A stretch of DNA of 30,585 nucleotides from positions 84,543 through 115,127 of the forward strand of contig MU069672.1 in assembly GCA_002284615.2 (NCBI GenBank), in the 5' to 3' direction. This DNA comes from Dunaliella salina (lineage: Eukaryota; Chlorophyta; Chlorophyceae; Chlamydomonadales; Dunaliellaceae). The translations under genes were made by a program, and so were the position numbers. Under the pieces are notes generated by a model. The model did no database searches and was not told the origin of the DNA. It worked only from the letters and a program-made list of their open reading frames with translations. Position 1 is the first letter of the stretch; every line of letters begins with the position of its first letter. This document shows, piece by piece, positions 10,345-19,739 of the stretch.

Positions 10345-11835
10345 CAATGAGCCATATTAGAGCACTCCCCTCACCCTATCCATTTTTACAAAGTCAAAGC
10401 CTACTCTGGCATCATAGGAAATGAGGGGGCCGATGCTTGCGCTCGCACCGCAGCCCTTTCTCACGCCATAGACATTGCACTTCCAGATGCCAGGGACCCT
10501 TTCCACAATTTATATTGGCTTTCATCGAAGACCTCTTCCACACAAAATGATGGCATGCACCGCTCCCACACGCTTCCGATGCACTATCTCACCAACCTGA
10601 GCGACAAACTCAAAACACACATGCACAAGAAACACAAGCTTGGATCTGCTGACACCTCTGAATACCACTACCAGAGATGGCAGAAGCTTAACGATGCCAC
10701 ACCACCCACCACCAATGCCAACACTGAAGCTTACAACCCAACCTCTCAGCTTGCAAACAAGGAGATCAGCAACTCCTTCTGGAAAAGCCCAAATATAACC
10801 CTAAAACAGCAAATAAACCTGATGGAGTATCGAACGGATACACTGTACACACAGAGTCATGCCTCCAACTTCAATTTTTCCAGTTCTGATAGATGCCCAC
10901 TCTGTGCCAATACGGACAGCATTTATCACGTTCTGCTTAGGTGTACCAACCCAACAATGAGTGGGATGCACACCAACAGACACCATGCGGCCCTTAGTCT
11001 CTGTGTACAAGCCCTGAGTAAAGGTCGGTATGGCTCATCCCTCATTAGCATGGATGGCTGCAATCATGACAGACTTCTGGATCAAGGCATACAAATCCCT
11101 GAAAACACCTCTCGAGCTATTCCAGATTGGGTTTTCCCAAATGACATTGCCTCACCTGCTCGGCACCAAAGCCGCCCTGATGCTCTTTTTGTGCGCACCA
11201 TCCCAGGTAGACAAGCCCACCTTGATCCTACCAAGATCCCACCACAAGATAGAGGCATCCACCTCGTCGAACTCAAATTCTGCCCTGACACAAATCCTTT
11301 CATCACTTTAGAACGTGCGCAGGCTCAACATTCCCACATCATAAACAGACTTAAAACACGCAGCTTAAGCAATCCAAACAGAAATAACATAGTGACTCTG
11401 CACATCATCTTGATTGGTGTGGGTGGCACGTTTTACAACGATTATACAATTACACCTCTTACAAATCTAGGCCTGACCAAACTAAAAGCTAAATCGCTAG
11501 TATCCCAGCTTAGGGACCACGCCATCCAAAGATTATCCACCATCATTAACACTAGACATGCTCTTTGCTTTCAGAGGGCATCTGGGAGGGGGTTTGCTGG
11601 CCGCGCGGCGGCGGCTGAGGATGGAAGAAGGAGAGTCCGAGCGCTCAGGTGCATGGCTAGCAATCCTCCAGATCCCCATTAGTTCTGTCTCTTGCTCTCT
11701 CCTAGGCTAGTTTTGTCTAGTTTAGGTGGAGGGCCTCATGGTGAGGCCTCTAAGTTTTAACAAAGTTAAGGGTTCTTCCCTTAATGCACGCGGCCTTTGG
11801 CTTGCACAGACTTTTCTTTTCTTTTCTTTTCCAAT
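10345..11835 (+). mobile_element. Element 1 copy 6: longest copy, RNase H end + zinc motif + PD-(D/E)XK-like domain
   Basis: One frame is open from about 10351 to the TAG at 11680-11682 (over 440 codons without an N-terminus). It starts inside an RNase H domain (YKVKAYSGIIGNEGADACAR). A Cys/His zinc motif follows, beginning at 10894 (CPLCANTDSIYHVLLRC). Next comes a nuclease-like signature, RPDALFV (Asp codon 11179-11181) followed by HLVELKFC (Glu codon 11269-11271, Lys codon 11275-11277). The conserved C-terminal block ends in SNPPDPH-stop. This order recalls Dualen/RandI-type algal non-LTR elements, which carry a restriction-like endonuclease. An Arg/Ala/Gly-rich insertion of about 27 residues sits before the terminus. 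The 3' UTR has a perfect TTAAGGG/CCCTTAA hairpin at 11766-11784 and a (CTTTT)n-like tail. It is 5'-truncated, so reverse transcriptase is missing and it is not autonomous. Confidence 0.75.
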
Positions 11836-12058
11836 GAGCAAAGCTACCTTGGAAGATCAGCAGCTTTTTGCCTGCTTGCTGGTTGGGTGGTTAAAACATG
11901 AAGGTCCATTGCCGACGCAGTACCCTGCGGACACCCCTGCACCACCTGTGCCCTCACTCACACATTGCCAACTCAAGAAGGAAAGGAAGAGGCAAAGGGA
12001 GTGCCAAGAGCGTGTACACGAGCAAGCTGTCTGCCAAGCCCAAACCATGTATGAATGA
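11836..12058 (+). CDS. Short unrecognised open frame
   Basis: ATG at 11836 follows directly on the retroelement tail. The frame reads MSKATLEDQQLFACLLVGWL, then a Pro-rich part, then a Lys/Arg/Gln/Glu-rich helix (KKERKRQRECQERVHEQAV), stop at 12056-12058. The pattern is protein-like but no family is recognised and there is no second copy here. It may be chance. Confidence 0.2.
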
Positions 12059-12889
12059 ATGAGGTGTGGAGTGGGCTTTGTGAGGGCCACACTGAGGCTC
12101 GTTGACTGTAGCTCGGGGGTCAAGCTGGCACCGTGAGGCAGGGGACCCACAAGTGGCCGTGACTGAGGGCAGTTCATAGTGTGCGCTCATGCCGCATGGT
12201 GCACAATGCGTGAGGGAACCCGGGCTCTCATACCTTGGGGTCCATGTAGGTCCAGAAATATACTTGAGGTCCCTTGGCTGTGGGCGCTTGTGAGTGCGCT
12301 GTTTCCTTTGTGGTTTGGGCGCTGAATTGCATACTGCTTCCCCTTGTGGGCAGAACACACGCCAACTCTGTGCATTTGTGACAGTTTTCTGAGCTTGGCT
12401 GAGTCGTGTGGAAATTTGTATTTGTGCGCATGCTACTTGAACATGATTACAGATTGTGCACTCGTTTATCAGAAAAACTTGAGCTGATTCTATTTCGCAT
12501 GCTCCCTTTTTGCTACTTGCGTTTTTGCTTAAACCTGCATACACTGCAAAGTTGTCTGTTTTGCATGTGTACAATTTGCCTTATGTTCTTTTTCCCTGCC
12601 TGTATGCACTAGTAAGACTAATTCACCAGAGTTTACTTGGTTTCCTAGAGAAACTGAGCAGCCAAACTTTGTGGCTGAAGGCTAAACTTGATTTATTTTA
12701 ACCTTGTATCCTTTTTTGTTTGCATGCCGGACTCTCCTAATGTGTTTAAAACCAACCTTGCCCGTGCGTGAGGGAGATTCTTGCAAGCCTCTTATTGCCT
12801 CCTCTAATCCAAGCCCTCCTCTGCCCCAATCTTGGCTTTGATCTGATCCACAGAACAATTCTGTTCACCGTTTTGTTGTTAATATCTGA
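12059..12889. other. Unannotated stretch
   Basis: Contains only shadow frames. No repeat family, domain or splice-supported exon was recognised. The right half is T-rich on the plus strand. Confidence 0.3.
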
Positions 12890-12965
12890 GTTTGTCTAAG
12901 CTTGTGTCTCCTTTTCCTTAATTGTTGTAGGGAGACTCTCTGCCTACATAGATTTCTTTTCCTAA
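12890..12965 (+). repeat. Element 1 3' terminus only
   Basis: It contains GTGTCTCCTTTTCCTTAATTG, the hairpin GTAGGGAGACTCTCTGCCTAC at 12927-12947 and a T-rich end, with no coding part. An extremely 5'-truncated insertion. Confidence 0.6.
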
Positions 12966-13084
12966 GCTACACCTGCTTGCCTGCTTGCCACGCAGGGGAA
13001 ATTTTCCTCTTTTCTTTTTAAAGGTTGCACAGAGGCAGTTTCTGTTACTTGCTTTATTACGTTTTACAGGAGGCAGCTGCGCAG

Positions 13085-13190
13085 CCAACCCTCTGGCCGA
13101 TGAAAAAGAAAGGAAAAAGTTTACGCAAGCCAGAGGCTGTTAAGGGAAGAACCCCTAACTGGAAAACTATAGGCCTCGCCAAAAGGCGTA
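13085..13190 (-). repeat. Type-2 retroelement 3' tail, inverted copy
   Basis: Reverse complement of the 11740-11835 tail: a T-rich run, the GCxxGCCTCTGGCTTGC block and the hairpin GTTAAGGGAAGAACCCCTAAC at 13139-13159. The loop and stem match 11766-11784 with one substitution per side. Confidence 0.55.
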
Positions 13191-13499
13191 ATCCCGGTGC
13201 AGAACAATGTGAACACTAGGTCCAAAAGGTTTGCGGTGTCCTTGCTCAGCTGTTTACTAGCAGGGGTAGGCAATTTTGGAAGCCTTCCCAATAATGCGTC
13301 TAGTGCTGGCAGGTTCATAAGCGTGTTCAACTTGACTTGTTTTTTGAAGAAACAGATGTACACAGCAAAAAATTGTCCATCATATGTATTCTGAACATTT
13401 GAGCTTTTTTGATCCAACAACATCTGTATCGCACAGTTTCATCAATCACCAGACCACAACAGACATGATTCGTTATCAATCTTCCAATTCAAGCTTTGT

Positions 13500-13610
13500 G
13501 AGTCGAGTTTTTCCTTCTTAGGCCAGGTCTGGTTACAGACCTCAATGTTTCCGCTCAGCTGCCCTTGTAGGCAGACATAGCAATGTAACCTTATCTTATC
13601 TAACCAACAA
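13500..13610 (+). repeat. Type-3 retroelement tail with (TTATC)n end, copy 1
   Basis: It shares GCTGCCCTTGTAGGCAG and the following AGC(A)AT/CTATTAACC...ATC run with 24465-24570. Both end in a short pentamer repeat (CTTATCTTATC here, CCTATCCTATC there), a common end for LINE- or SINE-type insertions. Confidence 0.45.
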
Positions 13611-13929
13611 ACAAATTTGCATCCCTGTTTGAATTAGACGATGCATCTTTGTTTGAGTTCGATGATGCAGGCCCTCCCTATTTTCTTAAGTTTGTCCGAG
13701 AGTGTTTCGTTCTCCCCACCCCAGGGACTATACATACTAACCCATGCCAAAAGGTGCTGAGTGGGATGATCACATCGGTTCAGCCTGAAGAAACAGATTG
13801 GCAGAAGCACATAAAATGAATTGGGTTTGAGGTTTCTCTGGGCCTGCCCAACAATTTTTGCATGCAAATTTAATCGCGCACTTCAAACAGGTGATCTTTG
13901 CGTTCACGGATATAGGGCCATTTTTAGCG

Positions 13930-15149
13930 TTCTTACCTTAAAAAGAGCAGCTTAAATACCTCGGTATGCTTGTTGACAAGCACATGAATTTGAAGGTGTC
14001 AGAGGAATTTGCTGTGCGCCTTACATGGCTGCCCAGCAAAGGATTAAGAAGTTTGTGCATGAACATGGTCTGACGAATAAGCCACACACTCTGATTTGGC
14101 TAAGGTGTATGGTATTCCGGCCGGGATATATGCGTGCCTAGTGTGGGGAACTGAATATCTACAAAAAGGCTATGAGTCCAAAAGCCAGTTGCAGAAAAGG
14201 CACTTATGCTCTTCAAGGCGTTTCTAGGTGTGAAGAGTTCTGCCACGAACCAGTATTGAGAGAGTGTGGCCAAGAGCATCTACACTTTTATTGGTTTAGG
14301 GCCACCGTTAAGTTCTTCAACAGTATGCTTGATTCAAACAGTGAGACATTACGAAGAGTGCTGAAAGCGGATTTACGCCTGGCTATAAGGGAAGAGTCTT
14401 GTTGGTCTGCAAATGTACACATGTGTCTACAGCCTTTGATGCCATGCGCCATGAGGACATGCTTAAGCAGAAGATACTGAGTGCTCCTAAGATCCCCATG
14501 CAGAATTTCTTAGGGGATTTGGGGTACAGGCAGCAAGATATGGAGGGAAGCGGCCGCGAATGCTCTGAGTCCCCGAGGAGTTAACAGGAAAGCAGTGACT
14601 TACCATCGTTGGTGCGGAAGGCCTTTACATGAAACAGCGCGCACACCCTTTTGTGTCCCAACATATTTATTGAAAGATTTGGATAAAGGAGTCATGAGGA
14701 ATTTGAGCAGGTTTAGGCTTCGTGCCCACTGCTTGAAGGTCAAATCCTGTAAATGGCTGGGCAGTTCAAACATTTGTAACAATTGTGAGTGTGCTGAAGT
14801 CCAGGACGAGAAACATGTTCTTTTCCGCTGCACTTGCCTGGAGATGTGTGAGCTGCGCAGAGAATACAAGGACTTGTTCATTGATCTTTTTAAACCCATG
14901 CATACTTTTGCCCAACTTCCACACGCTGACTTCATTCCTTTTTTGGCGAGCTACCATGTTTTGACTGATCCTGAGATCAATTCTTTTCTAAATAAAGACT
15001 CGTACAGGTTTTTGAAATTTTTGTCAGAGTTGTTTCAATTTTTGATGCTGGCTGAGATTGTTTCACCAGCAGCCGATCAGCTAGAGTCTCAGGCTGCAGG
15101 CCACCCTTGTAACCCTTGTAACCCCTCAGCGTTCTCAAAAATTCACTAA
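13930..15149 (+). mobile_element. Element 2: decayed 3' half of a non-LTR retrotransposon
   Basis: Coding starts with EQLKYLGMLVDKHMNL (about 13950-14000), the block that closes the palm/thumb of non-LTR reverse transcriptases. Frame-shifted segments follow (14172-14480) and then a 184-codon frame at 14595-15149. That frame contains SRFRLRAHCLKVKSCKWLGS, a Cys-rich stretch ICNNCECAEVQDEKHVLFRC, and RREYKDLF. This is the usual C-terminal zinc region of such elements. It ends in KIH-stop after a short CCCTTGTAA tandem at 15105-15125. Its C-terminal region differs from element 1 and has no PD...ExK signature. It is 5'-truncated with at least two frameshifts. Confidence 0.65.
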
Positions 15150-15330
15150 TCACGAATGACCTATCCCTGTGAAATGTAATGCAATGCTTCCCTGTCTGTG
15201 TGTTGGGGCCCTCAAAATCGTCCAAGATGATCTGGACATTGCTAATTGCTCTTTCTTCAATGATGAGAGAGCCAAAGGGCCAACAAATCGGCAGCCTTGT
15301 ATCCTCACGTGACCTACCCTTCCATCTCTG

Positions 15331-15392
15331 CAAGGCTCATGCCTAGACAAGCAAGGCTCGTGCCTAGACAAGCAAGGCTCATGCCTAGACAA
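15331..15392. repeat. 21-bp tandem repeat, 3 copies
   Basis: Unit GCAAGGCTCATGCCTAGACAA with one variant (CTCGTG). The AGGC/GCCT halves can fold into a small hairpin. The same unit occurs five times at 21503-21610. Confidence 0.8.
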
Positions 15393-15395
15393 GGC

Positions 15396-16057
15396 CTACT
15401 GCAAAAAAGATCAGGCAAAGCAAGCCAACAACAATTGCAAGGCAGACACTGAGATCCCCAGTGCAGGTCCTGGCGGGAATCCTTACACATGCATTTTTTG
15501 GTTGGCCAAGCAAGAGAAAAGCCTTCTGAGAGTGCACGCTGCGGGTACTTCTACTGGTCCCCCTTGTGCCCCCAAGCTCACCTATCTCCCAAATCTTCAA
15601 GATGCTCTTAAATTCCACATACATACTAAAAGCAGACTTGGATATGCTAACGCCAAAACACATTACTCTTACTATTAAGACATATTACCAAATGCATTCC
15701 ATTGACTCCCACCCACAAGACGGACCCGAGAAGGTACCGAATCCCACCCTGGCCACAAGGGTTCGATCCCGGAACTTCCTCCTTGCCAAACGCCTTCGTT
15801 ATTTTACGACCAGGGTGCCTACTAGTTAGTAACATGAGGCCGGATGTGCTACCGTAGGGACTTCTATTACCTATTACCGCATGTGAATAACAAAATAAGC
15901 AATGCTTTCATGAATATGTCAAGTATGTCAACACCCATGAAGCGTACCATCCTGCAGTACCGCACAGGCACCCTCTACAATCAAAAGCATGCAGTACGTT
16001 TTAAAAGATCAACTGATCCATCTTGCCCCCTCCCAGGCTGCCATCATTTGTCTAGAT
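15396..16057 (+). mobile_element. Element 1 copy 7: post-RNase H region and zinc motif, interrupted by an insertion
   Basis: The frame from 15396 includes LTYLPNLQDALKFHIHTKSR then LGYANAKTHYSYY, which aligns with MHYLTNLSDKLKTHMHKKHK of copy 6. After about 15685 the match stops and resumes near 15850 with NNKISNAFMNMS and MKRTILQYRTGTLYNQKHAV, ending at the zinc motif CPLPGCHHL and a stop. The ~165-bp interruption (about 15690-15855) contains GGGTTCGATCCCGG, a tRNA T-arm-like box, and may be an inserted short element. Both element ends are missing. Confidence 0.6.
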
Positions 16058-16081
16058 AGCGTACTACAAGAGGGGGGCAAC

Positions 16082-16118
16082 GGGGGCCCCAAATTTGGGG
16101 CCCCCATTTAAATGGGGG
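16082..16118. repeat. Two overlapping perfect palindromes
   Basis: 16082-16105 is a 24-bp perfect palindrome (GGGGGCCCCAAA and its complement). It overlaps an 18-bp palindrome, CCCCCATTTAAATGGGGG, at 16101-16118. The G/C-rich arms would form stable cruciforms. Confidence 0.85.
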
Positions 16119-17099
16119 TACTTTTCAAATGTTCCTTGAGTCAGGTCAGCCAAGTAGGTTTGGGTTAATGCCCAGCAGCAACCAGCTAAATCTGAGTATG
16201 CAGGGCCTTCATTTTGACCCTTCTGAGCAACTTTGCATACTCAGTTGGAGCCAGCAGGTCTCCAGGGTGTGGGGCCAGGAATCAGGCAAAATCCCTGCCA
16301 AAATGGGGTCCTCACTCATAAGTCAGGAAGCCCCTCCCCAGCTTACCTGACCAGCAGCAATGGCTAAGCACTTCATCAGGAGCATGTTCCGGGGGGGTCC
16401 GGGGGTCTGGGGCTGGGGTCCAGAATCTTGCTCCTTGGTATCCCGATTTTGGCAGGGAAAAGGCAAGTTAACATCACAGAGCACAGACTGCACCATTATG
16501 GGTCGCGACACTTCTGCTGGGACGAAAAAATATTAAAAGAAAATTCGCTCAGTGGAAATTTGCCCATAATGGTATGGTACTCATACTCAGGTGGGGGCCA
16601 AACACAGTGCTTGCCTGGCTTCCAAGTTTGCACCACTTTTGCCTAGCAAAATTATGCCCCCCCTTTTTGCCAAATTTTGCCCCCCCTTTTTTTCACTCGG
16701 ATGGATCAGGCTTCACCTAAAACCTACCTGAGCTGAAGTATGGGCAAAATTTGGGCCAGAGCAGGTGTTTTGGCACCCATCTGCCTGGACATGGTCAAAA
16801 ATGACCTAAAATTCCTGCGACTCAAAATCAGAGCCCCACCCTCCCTTTTTTGATGCAGAAGTAATAAACAGGCCATCCTCAAGCACTTTGCAGCCTCAAA
16901 TTGCAGCGGGGCATTAACTCCCCGATTTCACACATAGCTTGGCTGACCTGACCTTGAGTATGGTGGCCGTGACTAGCAAAGTTAAAGCTTAGGAACAGAA
17001 TGTGGCCCATGCTCTCACCTATCCAACACACATGAGTTCCAATCCGGTAACTCACAGCCAACCTGCCTAATCAGCCGCGGCGTGAACCCTACTTTTCAC
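16119..17099. other. Unannotated non-coding stretch
   Basis: No gene is recognised. It contains a local 11-bp inverted repeat (CTGAGTATGCA at 16192-16202, complement near 16233-16243), a 15-bp inverted match GTCAGGTCAGCCAAG (about 16143) with CTTGGCTGACCTGAC (about 16938), and two GCCCCCCCTTTTT blocks near 16660-16690. The outer inverted pair could mark a non-autonomous element, but this is weak. Confidence 0.35.
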
Positions 17100-17500
17100 C
17101 ACAAAAAACTCCATATCTAACCACCCACTGCACCAAATTAGGTGATGTTGGGTAACTTGGAGTCCTTGTACCAAAAGAATATCACTGCATTTTCTTTGCA
17201 GACATAGGAAGCAAGTTGCAAAACTGGAGTGAAAAGGCCCAGTGATTGTTCAGATACAGAATTTCAGCCATTTCCCTTGGAGAAATTGCAGCACAGGGGG
17301 TGCCAGAAAGATTTTCTGACCTTCTTTGCCCCCGTTTTTGAATGCAGGGTGTTAGCATCATATATAAGAGTTATAAATACAAAATTTTGGGAGCGAAAAT
17401 GGTTCCAAGGTGTGGCTGTGGGCTATTTTAGGGTGATCTGAGGCCAGGAGAGTGACCTGGGGTCAATTGATTTTCGTCATTTTTCGGTGGACATGATTTT
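17100..17500. repeat. Dispersed repeat R2, copy 2
   Basis: Same orientation and block order as 7857-8215, including GTGATCTGAGGCC and the GCACAGGGGGTGCCA segment. Roughly 75-80% similar by eye. Confidence 0.6.
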
Positions 17501-17594
17501 TATTGATATCATAATGGTTGGCATAGTCAGATTTGGAAAAAATTGGCGGGAAAGGACATTTTCAGCAATTGGGCCCGTCGCCCCCCTCTGGCGT

Positions 17595-17800
17595 AAAACA
17601 CATGCTCTCAGGCTGCCAAAACCATATCAACTCTAACAAGAAAATTGAACGCCATAACATTGCAGGCAGAATGATTACAAAACCCCAGCAAATGCCCTGT
17701 AGGGGCAGGCCTTTTATACACAGACATAGGGAGCAATTACAAGCTTGCTCAAAACAACCTCCAAATCCCTACACATGCCTCAAACTAGTTCGCGCTGCTG
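17595..17800 (+). pseudogene. Element 1 copy 8: zinc-motif fragment
   Basis: It begins CATGCTCTCAGGCTGCCAAAA, encoding HMLSGCQNHINSNKKIERHN. A CCTGTAGGGGCAGGCC stretch shared with copy 2 follows, then a segment matching the start of copy 3. It bridges the parts separated in copies 2 and 3, which shows the ancestral order. Frames are broken. Confidence 0.6.
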
Positions 17801-17995
17801 AGGGGAACAATTGGTCGCTTACATGCATGCATATGGTAGGGACAACAGGATAATTGGAAATTGTTACACCAAGAATGTATATCATACAAAAAGACAGAGT
17901 CTAGGCTACCATGCCAGTACTAAAGTATTGCGAGCACACTTTGTTGCGAGGTGCCAAAATAATTACAATAATTTTTTTGCGAGTATTGCGTCTTT

Positions 17996-17996
<1 letters not shown>

Positions 17997-18038
<42 letters not shown>

Positions 18039-18051
18039 TTTTGCACCCTTG

Positions 18052-18092
<41 letters not shown>
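17997..18092. repeat. (CA)n microsatellite, two blocks, running into the assembly gap
   Basis: Pure CA dinucleotides at 17997-18037 and about 18053-18092, split by TTTTTGCACCCTTGCAT. The second block ends where the N run begins, so its true length is unknown. Confidence 0.95.
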
Positions 18093-18955
18093 NNNNNNNN
18101 NNNNNNNNNNNNNNNNNNNNNNNNNNNNNNNNNNNNNNNNNNNNNNNNNNNNNNNNNNNNNNNNNNNNNNNNNNNNNNNNNNNNNNNNNNNNNNNNNNNN
18201 NNNNNNNNNNNNNNNNNNNNNNNNNNNNNNNNNNNNNNNNNNNNNNNNNNNNNNNNNNNNNNNNNNNNNNNNNNNNNNNNNNNNNNNNNNNNNNNNNNNN
18301 NNNNNNNNNNNNNNNNNNNNNNNNNNNNNNNNNNNNNNNNNNNNNNNNNNNNNNNNNNNNNNNNNNNNNNNNNNNNNNNNNNNNNNNNNNNNNNNNNNNN
18401 NNNNNNNNNNNNNNNNNNNNNNNNNNNNNNNNNNNNNNNNNNNNNNNNNNNNNNNNNNNNNNNNNNNNNNNNNNNNNNNNNNNNNNNNNNNNNNNNNNNN
18501 NNNNNNNNNNNNNNNNNNNNNNNNNNNNNNNNNNNNNNNNNNNNNNNNNNNNNNNNNNNNNNNNNNNNNNNNNNNNNNNNNNNNNNNNNNNNNNNNNNNN
18601 NNNNNNNNNNNNNNNNNNNNNNNNNNNNNNNNNNNNNNNNNNNNNNNNNNNNNNNNNNNNNNNNNNNNNNNNNNNNNNNNNNNNNNNNNNNNNNNNNNNN
18701 NNNNNNNNNNNNNNNNNNNNNNNNNNNNNNNNNNNNNNNNNNNNNNNNNNNNNNNNNNNNNNNNNNNNNNNNNNNNNNNNNNNNNNNNNNNNNNNNNNNN
18801 NNNNNNNNNNNNNNNNNNNNNNNNNNNNNNNNNNNNNNNNNNNNNNNNNNNNNNNNNNNNNNNNNNNNNNNNNNNNNNNNNNNNNNNNNNNNNNNNNNNN
18901 NNNNNNNNNNNNNNNNNNNNNNNNNNNNNNNNNNNNNNNNNNNNNNNNNNNNNNN
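18093..18955. other. Assembly gap (863 N)
   Basis: Run of N directly after a CA array. Any open frame crossing it is meaningless. Confidence 0.99.
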
Positions 18956-19103
18956 ATTCTGAGGCCCAGCGAAGGGCATTTTGAAACGTGTTTACTTTGC
19001 GACCCTCTCCAAAAATTAATTTATAATCGGACTGGTCATTGCGTAGTATGCAAATGATTAATTAATAATTGATTTGCAATACTCCCAGTACTGACACGGT
19101 ATG

Positions 19104-19646
19104 TACCGTAGGTTCACGATTACTTCGTACCGGGGTATTATTTTTGGTTCGTAGCGGTTCGTACCAGTTCGTATTTCAGCAGCATCATTTTGTGGTGCAC
19201 AAGGCAGTTCGTCCCAGTAGGCAAAAGGCTGCTGGAAGGCCGCTTGATGGAAGGTCAGCTTCCACACAGATAATCTGCTGCTGTGGCCTTGACAGGGGCA
19301 TCAGGGCTGGGGCCCAGGTTGGTGTCTTGGTCAACCCTGGTGTCCTATGTGTGGCTCATCCCAAGCTTGGGCTTAATGGCATGGGCTTGCTCTTGTCCAA
19401 TTCACTGCTGCATGGCACCTTTTGAGGTCGGGCCAATGCTGCATCGCCAGCATTTATTGCCCACCTCTTGCTGCCCATCACCTGCTGCAGGTATGCCATG
19501 TTCCTCAAAAATTTTCATCAATTTGCGCTTCGTTCCTCACTTCATACACACTTCGTATTTATGGGTAGGGGTTATTTCTTTCACTTCGATTTCGTTTTTG
19601 GGCCAAATAATTAATTAATTTACGAAGTAATCGTGAACCTACGGTA
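19104..19646. mobile_element. Non-autonomous DNA transposon (MITE-like) with perfect 26-bp terminal inverted repeats
   Basis: The left end, TACCGTAGGTTCACGATTAC then TTCGTA (19104-19129), is the exact reverse complement of 19621-19646. If the outer TA is taken as the target-site duplication, the element starts CCGTAGG and ends CCTACGG between TA dinucleotides, as in Tc1/mariner-type insertions. The subterminal part has GGTTCGTA repeats and an ATTAATTAAT run. No transposase frame is present, so it would need an enzyme in trans. 543 bp. Confidence 0.8.
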
Positions 19647-19739
19647 TGCTGTTCCCTAACGGCAAAGCAGCAGGACCACTATTTCAGCTGCACCTGGTCC
19701 TGCTGAGCTAGAATGTGCAGAGCTCCAGCGTCATTCTGG

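Noticed and set aside
11954..12574. 206-codon minus-strand frame
   Set aside because: No domain, no splice support and no composition different from the flanks; it overlaps a plus-strand frame of equal plausibility.
15740..15800. tRNA gene suggested by GGGTTCGATCCCGG
   Set aside because: T-stem halves do not pair and no A box or acceptor stem was found at the right distance. Kept only as a hint of a SINE-like insertion.
16143..16953. Transposon bounded by GTCAGGTCAGCCAAG and its inverse
   Set aside because: Only a 15-bp inverted match with no clear target duplication, so too weak to call.
17811..19057. Long frames crossing the N run
   Set aside because: They consist of translated N and CA repeats.
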